DNA of 7,996 bases from Sulfurovum sp. Lineage in GTDB: Bacteria > Campylobacterota > Campylobacteria > Campylobacterales > Sulfurovaceae. The translations under genes and the position numbers were made by a program. The stretch covers positions 1 to 7,996 of the forward strand of contig WGDG01000032.1 in the NCBI GenBank assembly GCA_015493425.1. The letters run 5' to 3'. The notes beneath the pieces are model-generated. The model saw nothing but the letters and a program-made list of their open reading frames with translations, ran no database searches and was not told the DNA's origin. This document shows positions 1 through 6,302 of the stretch, in pieces; position 1 is the first letter of the stretch; every line of letters begins with the position of its first letter.

Positions 1-687
1 GATATTACTATCCTGGAAGCGACAGAAAATCTGCGCTTTCTAAGCCAGAAGATCGTGAAAGAGTATCTTTTGATGTTCAAGGCACCTTACCAAGACAAGG
101 TAAAAAACGAGCTGAAAACTCTCCTTGTCGAATTGAGTAACAACCTCGACACGATTGCCGCAACGACCAAAGACAAAGATACCAAAGATATTCTGGAGTT
201 TCTTGCCTACAGCAAAGATCAGATCGCCCATATTTTGACTGAGCCTCTCAACAGTGAAAAAGCCGCACTGATGCTCGACTACAGTGAAACGATTCTGGAA
301 GGGGCCGATTCCATCGCAGCTGCACATACCTACCAGTTTACAAAAGAGGAAAAAATGCTGATGGTCACCAAACAGATGGAGTACCTTCTGGAGCGTATGA
401 TGAAATACTATATGGCGCTGCATACCGGATTTGACAATACAACGAACCGTGAACAGATGCAGGAAGCGATCACAGCCTTTAATACCCGTTTGGAAAAGAT
501 CAAAGCATACCGCTATACCGGTGACTTGACATCTGTAAAACAGACCGTCATCGAAGGATGGCAGGTCAATGACAGTTTTTTTAAAAAATCTGAAGTACTT
601 TTCATCCCAAAACTGATGATACTTTCAACAGATTATCTGGAAAACCAGATAATGAAAATAGCACTGTATCACAACCAAAACCAATAA
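1..687 (+). CDS. PilJ-like helical sensor protein, 5'-truncated by window edge
   Basis: The frame is open from base 1 and ends at TAA 685-687, giving 228 visible codons. The first in-frame GTG (base 55) falls inside a conserved helix, so the true start lies to the left. The segment around codons 8-25 (NLRFLSQKIVKEYLL) resembles the N-terminal domain of type IV pilus chemotaxis transducers (PilJ family), whose hallmark is an RMLSQRIAK-YL-like helix. A second, weaker copy (MEYLLERMMKYYMALHTG) sits near codons 125-143, so the protein looks like a tandem helical duplication. No C-terminal membrane segment, catalytic motif or methyl-accepting domain is visible. By family habit it would be a periplasmic or secreted helical ligand-binding protein with its signal peptide outside the window; that is inference. 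It is followed after 9 nt by the histidine kinase gene, so it is probably a co-transcribed accessory sensor of that kinase. Coding status is very likely; the family call is moderate. Confidence 0.75.
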   Translation, partial: DITILEATENLRFLSQKIVKEYLLMFKAPYQDKVKNELKTLLVELSNNLDTIAATTKDKDTKDILEFLAYSKDQIAHILTEPLNSEKAALMLDYSETILEGADSIAAAHTYQFTKEEKMLMVTKQMEYLLERMMKYYMALHTGFDNTTNREQMQEAITAFNTRLEKIKAYRYTGDLTSVKQTVIEGWQVNDSFFKKSEVLFIPKLMILSTDYLENQIMKIALYHNQNQ

Positions 688-696
688 AGGATCAAG

Positions 697-3600
697 ATGA
701 GATGGTTAAACAATAAAAATATCTTTTCTTTTCTGATGCTGCTTGTACTTGCAGTGCTGGGAATGATCTCATATCAGACCTACGGTGCGTTTCAAACATA
801 TCAGAAAGCGGTTGAAAGCAGAAAGGAGATTCATTTTGTCGATTTATTCGATGAGACAATCGATGCTATATCCAAAGAGCGTATCGCTTCGGCAACCTTT
901 ATGGGAAGTCACGGCAAAAAAGGCAAAGAGCTACTGGAAACAAGCCGTGAAAATGTCAACAGCAAGCTGGGAGAACTCTCTGCCTATGTGCATGACCACC
1001 CAACTTTCAAAATGTATACACGCCGGCTGACAGCGATACGCAACAGCCTGAAAAAAGTAAGGAACAGTATCGATACACTCAGTTCGGATTATCGTGATAC
1101 CTTTTATACAATTTATCATCAGGAGATATTCAAAGTATTGAACGGTGCCATAAAGATCATCGCGGCAAAACAGGAAGGTAATGTCAAAGAATATCTAAGC
1201 CTCCTGAGTGACTATACAAACCTCAAAGGGAACATTGTACTTGAAGATACCGGTATTCTGTTTGTCCTGAATGGCCATTATCCTATGAAAGAAGATGACC
1301 TGAAGGTCTGGGATAGACTTTTGCTTTATGATGTCCTGCCTCCACTCAAAGGACTTTCTGATGCGACATTACGCAAAGAACTCAAAGCAGTCATATCAGA
1401 TACAGCATACAGCAAAATCGGCAGCCTGGAGCGTGTGAAAGTATTCTATGGAGCACAAAACGGGGAATATGCGGTCTCACCCAAAGCATGGATAAAACAG
1501 AGTACGGCAAAGCAGCAGTACTTACTCGAATCAGAACATAAATTGCTCAACGAAGCACACAAAAAAGTCGATGCAAAAGCAGAGATCTGGAAAGCGCAAC
1601 TGATGCAGTACGGGCTATGGGCGTTTGTAGCACTGGTAATCCTTGTGATACTGCTGGTACTCTACTATAACATGACCAAAGACCGAAAACTTTTTGAGGA
1701 TACACTGAAAGATATTGAAGCGGTGCTGGACAAAGATCAGCAAAGAGAGCTACAGCGTCTGATCGACCGCAGAGATACAAACGGGATCTACCGTTTCCTT
1801 GTTGATACCATACGGGCAGCAAACCAGGCAAAAGACCTTTTCCTTGCCAATATGTCCCATGAAATCCGGACACCGCTCAATGGTATTGTCGGATTTACGC
1901 AACTGTTGAAAGACTCCAATCTCGATGAAGAGCAAAGAGAGTTCATTCAAGTCATTGAAAACAGTTCGGACAACCTTTTGACGATCGTGAATGACATACT
2001 CGACCTTTCCAAGATCAAAGCAGACAAGATAGAGCTTGAGCATATCGAATTCGATCCTGTCACGCAGTTTGAATCTTCTATTGAATCTTACGGTGCGAAA
2101 GCTGCGGAGAAAAATATAGAACTGGGGGTATTCATCGATCCCGATCTGCCAAGCAAGGTGATGGGGGATCCGACTAAAATATCTCAAGTCATTGTTAACC
2201 TCATCAGTAATGCGATCAAATTTACAAAAGCAAAAGGTGCTGTCGATGTTTCTGTCGAAAAAATTGCCGAAAGTAATGACTATGTAACCGTCAAATTTGC
2301 GGTATCGGATACCGGGATCGGTATTTCACCAAGTCAAAGAAACAAGATCTTCGAAGCCTTTTCACAGGCGGATGTATCGACAAGCAGAAAGTTTGGAGGT
2401 ACCGGCCTTGGGCTTGCCATTTCCGGAAAACTGGTCTCACTCATGGGTGGGGAGCTCGATATTGAGAGCGAAGAGGGACAAGGCTCTACTTTCTTCTTCA
2501 GCCTGACACTGGAGAAAGCCAAGGACAGCGCACCGAGAAAAATCATCAATATGCTTGGTTTCAAAGTAGGTTTGCTTGCAAGAAATGACGTTCAGGAAAA
2601 AAGCATTGCAAAAAATCTGGAGCGCTATGTAATTTATACCGGTGCACTTTTTGAGCTCTATGACGAGCAGGAAATTTTCACGATGAAAACAAGTGAGCTT
2701 CCGGATATCCTCTACATCAATTATGCCACCCATCAGAGAAAAGGGGAACTGGAGAAATACCTTTCACTTCCATGCAAAATCGTTCTTATCATTGCACCCG
2801 ACAAGAAAAAACTGATAGAACCACTGCTGGGACAGATAGACAGGGTACTCTACAAACCATTGAATCTGACAAAAACATTCAAGTCTCTGGAAGTTGTCTA
2901 TGACAAAGAGATCCGTACCTCTTCAAAAGCGCCAGAGAAAGCACAAAAGGTCACATTTGACGGGCTCAATATTCTGGTTGCCGAAGATAACAGTATTAAC
3001 CAGAAACTGATCAAAAATGTACTCGGTTCACTCGGGGTCAATGTGACATTGGCAAGCAACGGGCAGGAAGCCCTCGACCTCCGTATTCAAAACGACTACG
3101 ATATGATCTTTATGGATGTGCAGATGCCTGTGATGGGCGGAATAGAAGCAACGCATAAAATCATCGAGTATGAAGAAAAGAACAGGAAACACCATATTCC
3201 TATTGTCGCATTGACAGCCAATGCCCTCTCCGGTGACAGGGAAAAATATATGGAAGAGGGAATGGACAACTACCTCTCCAAACCGATCGATCTGGAAAAA
3301 CTCAATGTATTGCTGCAGGAGTATTTCCCAAAACGTCTCCGGAAACAACCGATTATCCAGGAAGAAGAGACAGAGAAAAACGCGGACGAGATACTGAATA
3401 TTCTACCACCAAAGCAGGCGGGTTCAGAAGATACTCCCAAGAAAGAGAGTGCTCCCGATGAAGATAGACAGGAGACGGAAATACGGGATGTACTGCTGTA
3501 TCATTCAATGGGTATGATTGCCGATATTTATGAGAAGATGCTTCTCAATCTCGGATACAGTGTCGATAAAGTAACCTCTGAAGATGATCTCATTGACCAC

Positions 3601-3810
3601 ATTGAGCAGCAAAAATATCGCTTTGTTCTCTTTGAGGGAAAAGCCTTTGCCAAAACCGGTTGCCTGATAAGCGATATTATTAAAGATGCTTCTGCCATAC
3701 CGTTTGCCATTGTCTTGCCGGACTCAAAAGTGAATTTCTGCTGTGAAACACTCATGGAGGGTGGTGATGTTTCGGAGGTGAAAGAGAAACTGAACAAGGC
3801 CGCGAAGTAA
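697..3810 (+). CDS. NIT-domain hybrid sensor histidine kinase with three receiver-like domains
   Basis: A 1037-residue membrane hybrid kinase. A membrane helix at about residues 9-27 and a second at about 306-325 enclose a periplasmic sensor. Its start (KERIASATFMGSHGKKG, about 60-76) matches the nitrate/nitrite-sensing NIT domain pattern. A helical linker leads to HisKA with phospho-acceptor His388 (NMSHEIRTPLNG), then HATPase_c with an N box (N501/N505), G1 (DTGIGI, 538-543) and G2 (GGTGLGLAIS, 567-576). Residues about 621-735 form a degenerate receiver with Asn675 at the phospho-Asp position, though a KP pair (720-721) remains. Residues 757-878 are an intact receiver (E763/D764, D807, T840, K862). 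After a charged linker (about 883-928) comes a second receiver-like domain with Glu980 at the acceptor position. No HPt domain is seen. The ATG follows AGGA with 5 nt spacing, 9 nt after the PilJ-like gene. The nitrate/nitrite ligand is inferred from the domain family only. Confidence 0.95.
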   Translation: MRWLNNKNIFSFLMLLVLAVLGMISYQTYGAFQTYQKAVESRKEIHFVDLFDETIDAISKERIASATFMGSHGKKGKELLETSRENVNSKLGELSAYVHDHPTFKMYTRRLTAIRNSLKKVRNSIDTLSSDYRDTFYTIYHQEIFKVLNGAIKIIAAKQEGNVKEYLSLLSDYTNLKGNIVLEDTGILFVLNGHYPMKEDDLKVWDRLLLYDVLPPLKGLSDATLRKELKAVISDTAYSKIGSLERVKVFYGAQNGEYAVSPKAWIKQSTAKQQYLLESEHKLLNEAHKKVDAKAEIWKAQLMQYGLWAFVALVILVILLVLYYNMTKDRKLFEDTLKDIEAVLDKDQQRELQRLIDRRDTNGIYRFLVDTIRAANQAKDLFLANMSHEIRTPLNGIVGFTQLLKDSNLDEEQREFIQVIENSSDNLLTIVNDILDLSKIKADKIELEHIEFDPVTQFESSIESYGAKAAEKNIELGVFIDPDLPSKVMGDPTKISQVIVNLISNAIKFTKAKGAVDVSVEKIAESNDYVTVKFAVSDTGIGISPSQRNKIFEAFSQADVSTSRKFGGTGLGLAISGKLVSLMGGELDIESEEGQGSTFFFSLTLEKAKDSAPRKIINMLGFKVGLLARNDVQEKSIAKNLERYVIYTGALFELYDEQEIFTMKTSELPDILYINYATHQRKGELEKYLSLPCKIVLIIAPDKKKLIEPLLGQIDRVLYKPLNLTKTFKSLEVVYDKEIRTSSKAPEKAQKVTFDGLNILVAEDNSINQKLIKNVLGSLGVNVTLASNGQEALDLRIQNDYDMIFMDVQMPVMGGIEATHKIIEYEEKNRKHHIPIVALTANALSGDREKYMEEGMDNYLSKPIDLEKLNVLLQEYFPKRLRKQPIIQEEETEKNADEILNILPPKQAGSEDTPKKESAPDEDRQETEIRDVLLYHSMGMIADIYEKMLLNLGYSVDKVTSEDDLIDHIEQQKYRFVLFEGKAFAKTGCLISDIIKDASAIPFAIVLPDSKVNFCCETLMEGGDVSEVKEKLNKAAK

Positions 3811-3823
3811 AATACCTTAGCCA

Positions 3824-3852
3824 CACAATACCCTGACTTCAGGGTATCTGTG
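3824..3852. terminator. Hairpin between convergent operons, putative bidirectional terminator
   Basis: A perfect 9-bp inverted repeat (ATACCCTGA at 3828-3836 and TCAGGGTAT at 3839-3847) has a 2-nt centre. It extends by four more pairs (CACA 3824-3827 with TGTG 3849-3852) if C3848 is bulged out. It lies 14 nt after the kinase stop codon and about 50 nt beyond the AAA+ gene's stop, in the only gap between the two convergent genes. There is no run of T on the + strand side. On the - strand the hairpin is followed after about 10 nt by TATTTTA, a weak T-rich tail. The role as a terminator or 3' end stabiliser is inferred from position and stem strength. Confidence 0.6.
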
Positions 3853-3903
3853 AGCAAGCTTCTTCCGTTATAGCATACGATAACCGTCACTTCGAAACGT
3901 ACA

Positions 3904-5637
3904 TTAGATTTTAAATCCCATACTTTTCACGCCATCAAAGCTGCTGCCAAGCTCCTTTTCGATCTCTTCGAGAAAATCTTGATTGCTAAACACACTCTCT
4001 TCTCTGACAGCAACCTTGTAGGCGGTATTACGTATCACAAGATTGATCTGTCCTCCGGTAAGTTCATATTTCGCCAGTGCCTCAACGTCAAAATCTTCCG
4101 CATAGTCAGCCTTTTCGGGAAGCATGAACTGCCATAGGCGCAAGCGCTGTTTTTTACCGGGTTTCTTAAACTCTATTTTATAGTTGAAACGGCGGGAAAA
4201 GGCTTTGTCGATGTTGCCAAGCAGGTTGGTTGTAGCAATAAGGATACCTTCAAAACGTTCAATCTGCTCGAGGAAAATATTTTGCATCTGATTGTGCATC
4301 TTGTCTGCACTGCTACCGGCTCCCTCACTTCGGGAACTGAGGAACTGATCCGCCTCATTAAGCAGTAAAATGGGCTCGACCTTTGCTTTGGCACTGAGCT
4401 CCCTAAAGTCATCGAAAATGCGGCGCACGTTCTTTTCACTCTCTCCGACATACATCGAAAGGATCTTTGAACAGTCGAAAGAGAGAATAGGCTTTTTGAG
4501 CGTCTTGGCAAGGCTCATCGCTGTCATTGTCTTTCCGGTTCCTGCCGCACCGTAGAAGATGATGCGCGCATCGATGCTTTTTCGCTTATCTTTGATGCCC
4601 CACTCACGAAGTTTTTTAAAGACCTCTTTGTCGACCTGTTTGACAACATTGTTAAGGGTTTCACGCGTTTTGGGGTGAAGCACCACATCGTCAAGCGTGG
4701 TTTCGGGCTTGAGATATTCGAAGATATCCTGTTCTTTCACCAGCGCATCGAGTTTGAGTTTCGTGACTTTCTTCTTTTTTTTGGGGTGAATAATACGCTG
4801 CATCACCTCCTCCTGAAGGTAAAACGAACGGCTCACACCCCCAAACATATTGAGGATCTCTTCGTAATCAATGATGCCCTCGGTAATCAGTCTTGCACCA
4901 TCTTCAAGCAATGCTCGGTTTTTGATCTTTTCATACTCGTCGAAACTGATAAGCTCAATAAGGGTGTTCATGTCACGGAACTGTCCTTCACCGCCGCTGT
5001 ACTCCTCTTTTAGCAGTGCCAGAAAAATGCGCTGTTCCTTTTCATCCAGCCCTTTTTCTTTGAAAAACTCTTCAACGACAATAGGCGTTTTGGTCATCTT
5101 TACACGTTCTTCGATGCGTTTGGTCAGCAGTGTCAACTTGTTCTTGAGCCTTCCAATACTGAGTGTATTGTCCGCAAATCCCTGTTTGTAGGTAGCGATC
5201 TTGTGCAAGAGGCTGATCATATCAAACTGATCCTGCAGGTACTCCAGATGGTCGGTATAGGGCTTGATCTCGGGCAGCGAGAGCTCCAGCGAGCCCTCTT
5301 CAAGGAGTCGCAGCAGCGACATGCTCGGTGTCACCGATGTATTGATCAGCTCCAGCTGCGAAAAGTCGTGCGCTTTGACCTGTCCGAAGCTGATCTGGAC
5401 AAACCAGCCAAGATCAAGCAGGTTCTTTACCAGCGGCAGTTTTTTGAGATAGAGGTAAGGTTCACCGTGGAAATTCTCCTGCAGCATTTCAAGTACAGGC
5501 ACCTCCTCAAGCCCCTTCACATAGCGGCGGCAGACATACTGCACCAGTTTCGCTTCTTCTTCACTGCATTTCAGATGCTGATATATCGCACTCTTTTTAA
5601 TGTTTTTTGCTTCAATAAATTCAATTAGATACTTCAA
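3904..5637 (-). CDS. Classical AAA+ ATPase with long N-terminal helical region, partner of a CheY-like receiver
   Basis: A 577-residue protein. The first 300 residues are mostly helical with no domain I recognise. A basic run (KKKKK, 286-290) leads into an AAA+ module: Walker A GAAGTGKT (363-370), pore-loop-like MYVGES (395-400), Walker B ILLLNEAD (423-430), sensor 1 in IATTN (N471), an arginine-finger region SRRF (R482/R483), and sensor 2 around LTGGQIN (527-532). This places it with the classical FtsH/Cdc48-like clade, but there is no second AAA domain, zinc-protease motif or membrane helix, so it is more likely a soluble remodelling ATPase. N427 replaces the usual Mg-coordinating Asp of Walker B; E428 is kept. 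The start is TTG 4 nt after the receiver's stop; AAAGGA inside the end of the receiver gene, 11 nt upstream, is its likely ribosome site, and the next in-frame ATG is not until codon 51. Operon layout suggests control by the receiver. Substrate unknown. Confidence 0.9.
   Translation of the reverse strand: MKYLIEFIEAKNIKKSAIYQHLKCSEEEAKLVQYVCRRYVKGLEEVPVLEMLQENFHGEPYLYLKKLPLVKNLLDLGWFVQISFGQVKAHDFSQLELINTSVTPSMSLLRLLEEGSLELSLPEIKPYTDHLEYLQDQFDMISLLHKIATYKQGFADNTLSIGRLKNKLTLLTKRIEERVKMTKTPIVVEEFFKEKGLDEKEQRIFLALLKEEYSGGEGQFRDMNTLIELISFDEYEKIKNRALLEDGARLITEGIIDYEEILNMFGGVSRSFYLQEEVMQRIIHPKKKKKVTKLKLDALVKEQDIFEYLKPETTLDDVVLHPKTRETLNNVVKQVDKEVFKKLREWGIKDKRKSIDARIIFYGAAGTGKTMTAMSLAKTLKKPILSFDCSKILSMYVGESEKNVRRIFDDFRELSAKAKVEPILLLNEADQFLSSRSEGAGSSADKMHNQMQNIFLEQIERFEGILIATTNLLGNIDKAFSRRFNYKIEFKKPGKKQRLRLWQFMLPEKADYAEDFDVEALAKYELTGGQINLVIRNTAYKVAVREESVFSNQDFLEEIEKELGSSFDGVKSMGFKI
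4774..4785 (-). other. Slippery run CCC AAA AAA AAG in the AAA+ gene
   Basis: The coding strand carries eight consecutive A followed by G (4782-4774), read as AAA AAA AAG. It contains the A AAA AAG heptamer used for -1 frameshifting in E. coli dnaX. The strong internal Shine-Dalgarno lies about 20-25 nt upstream, farther than in dnaX. A -1 slip would meet TGA near codon 300 and release the N-terminal part without the ATPase. It could equally be an ordinary lysine run. Confidence 0.3.
4801..4814 (-). promoter_or_regulatory. Extended internal Shine-Dalgarno and ATG inside the AAA+ gene
   Basis: On the coding (-) strand AGGAGGAGGTG is followed directly by ATG (4803-4801, codon Met279). The first AGGAGG (4814-4809) is 5 nt from this ATG, an ideal spacing. 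The overlapping AGGAGGTGAT matches ten consecutive positions of the usual anti-Shine-Dalgarno complement. Initiation here would give a 299-residue product holding only the AAA+ core. The bases also simply encode Gln-Glu-Glu-Val-Met, so function is not proven. Confidence 0.4.
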
Positions 5638-5641
5638 AGAC

Positions 5642-6034
5642 TTAGTTTTCCTTTGGCAGATACTTCATGATTTTTGTCTTCAGATCATCCAACTCAAACG
5701 GTTTCAGTACAAAGTCATTTGCACCCTTCTCTTTGAGTTCCTTTTCTTCAAGACCATTGACCGAAATGATCAATACCGGTATATCAGACTGCATCTCACC
5801 CCGGATGGCATCAAGCACATCTTCACCTTTCATTTCCGGCATTTGCAGGTCAAGCAGAACCATGTCAATATACTCACCGCACACTTTCAATACAGTCAAT
5901 GCTTCTGATCCTTTGTCGGTAGATACTACTTTCACATTTGCCAGTTTTTCCAGCATTGTTTTAATCAATTGTATATTAAAGCTGTCATCATCCACAATCA
6001 AAAAAGTCTTTCCGTTTAAATGATCCAAGTTCAT
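5642..6034 (-). CDS. Single-domain CheY-like response regulator
   Basis: A 130-residue receiver domain with nothing attached. The acidic pocket is D15/D16/D17 (LIVDDDS), the phospho-acceptor is D62 in LLDLQMPEM, the switch residue is S91 in IISVNG, and the invariant Lys is K111 in LKPFE, so all residues needed for phosphorylation are present. ATG 6034-6032 has AAGGA (6045-6041) 6 nt upstream. There is no output domain; the effect must be through protein contact. The next gene starts 4 nt downstream and its ribosome site lies within this gene's last codons, implying translational coupling and a regulatory link to the AAA+ ATPase. The hybrid kinase on the opposite strand is a plausible but unproven phosphate source. 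It could instead be a chemotaxis or c-di-GMP-linked CheY homologue; the -LQMPEM- and -KPFE- context is more like hybrid-kinase receivers than motility CheY. The receiver assignment is firm. Confidence 0.95.
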   Translation of the reverse strand: MNLDHLNGKTFLIVDDDSFNIQLIKTMLEKLANVKVVSTDKGSEALTVLKVCGEYIDMVLLDLQMPEMKGEDVLDAIRGEMQSDIPVLIISVNGLEEKELKEKGANDFVLKPFELDDLKTKIMKYLPKEN

Positions 6035-6059
6035 GTTTTATCCTTATTATGTCTTATAT

Positions 6060-6075
6060 GACAGTTTCATCTGTC
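6060..6075. repeat. Small inverted repeat in the leader of the receiver gene
   Basis: GACAG and CTGTC (6060-6064 and 6071-6075) are separated by 6 nt. The repeat lies between the candidate -10 box and the ribosome site of the receiver gene, so it could be a short leader hairpin or an operator half-site pair. Five base pairs are little evidence. Confidence 0.3.
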
Positions 6076-6108
6076 TGTGTAATTGTCAAGTTCGGCAATT
6101 TTGACTCA

Positions 6109-6114
6109 ATTATA
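6109..6114 (-). promoter_or_regulatory. Candidate -10 box for the receiver/AAA+ operon
   Basis: A perfect TATAAT is read on the - strand at 6114-6109, preceded by TTGCTA (TGC sits just ahead of TATATAAT). There is no good -35 (TTCCTT at 6137-6132 is 17 nt away), which fits the relaxed -35 of epsilonproteobacterial housekeeping promoters. Transcription would begin near 6102 and leave a leader of about 67 nt. Confidence 0.5.
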
Positions 6115-6168
6115 TAGCAATTCCCATTATTAAGGAATAAATGAGAACGCACTTTGCCATATTTTACC

Positions 6169-6226
6169 TTGCACACAGTCCAAAACCTTGAAATATCAAA
6201 CGTACAGTTGCACAAGGCGTGTTGTG
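6169..6226. repeat. Cluster of short repeats in the divergent intergenic region
   Basis: TTGCACA occurs twice as a direct repeat (6169-6175 and 6208-6214, 39 nt apart), and ACCTTG occurs twice (6166-6171 and 6185-6190). The second TTGCACA overlaps an inverted repeat CACAA-N6-TTGTG (6211-6226). The cluster lies upstream of the candidate promoters of both divergent operons and may be a regulator binding region. No known operator was recognised. The rest of the 6035-6302 gap is AT-rich with no plausible small gene. Confidence 0.3.
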
Positions 6227-6260
6227 TATTTTGGTCTGTAGGCAAAGTTATATATTGATT

Positions 6261-6269
6261 TGCTATACT
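6261..6269 (+). promoter_or_regulatory. Candidate extended -10 promoter for the Lcl-domain/HPr-EI genes
   Basis: TGCTATACT fits an extended -10 (TGn-TATACT). No -35 is evident at the usual distance, and the stretch before it is AT-rich. It starts 42 nt upstream of the ATG at 6303 and 30 nt before the AAGGAG ribosome site (6291-6296). The preceding TTGCTATA (6260-6267) also occurs on the opposite strand at 6120-6113 in the receiver operon's candidate promoter. Confidence 0.45.
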
Positions 6270-6302
6270 ATATTATTGTAAAAACCACACAAGGAGCCCA
6301 CA

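Noticed and set aside
55..687. GTG at base 55 as the true start of the first gene
   Set aside because: The frame is open to base 1 and the preceding codons complete the conserved PilJ-like helix, so the gene continues to the left.
1750..2187. 145-codon open frame on the - strand inside the kinase gene
   Set aside because: It is antisense to the HisKA/HATPase region, whose sense translation has all expected motifs; no ribosome site or recognisable domain.
4783..4786. G/C homopolymer as a phase-variation tract
   Set aside because: Only four G next to eight T; epsilonproteobacterial phase-variable tracts are usually much longer G runs.
5203..5628. 141-codon open frame on the + strand within the AAA+ gene
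   Set aside because: It mirrors the N-terminal part of a well-supported gene on the opposite strand, and its composition has no family resemblance.
6101..6130. TTGACT-N18-CATTAT as a + strand promoter
   Set aside because: The -10 is poor and the leader would be about 165 nt; the extended -10 at 6261 is a better candidate.
6054..6245. 63-codon - strand open frame with TTG start in the intergenic region
   Set aside because: It overlaps the candidate promoter and leader of the receiver gene, has no clear ribosome site, and its Thr/Asn/Cys-rich product resembles nothing.
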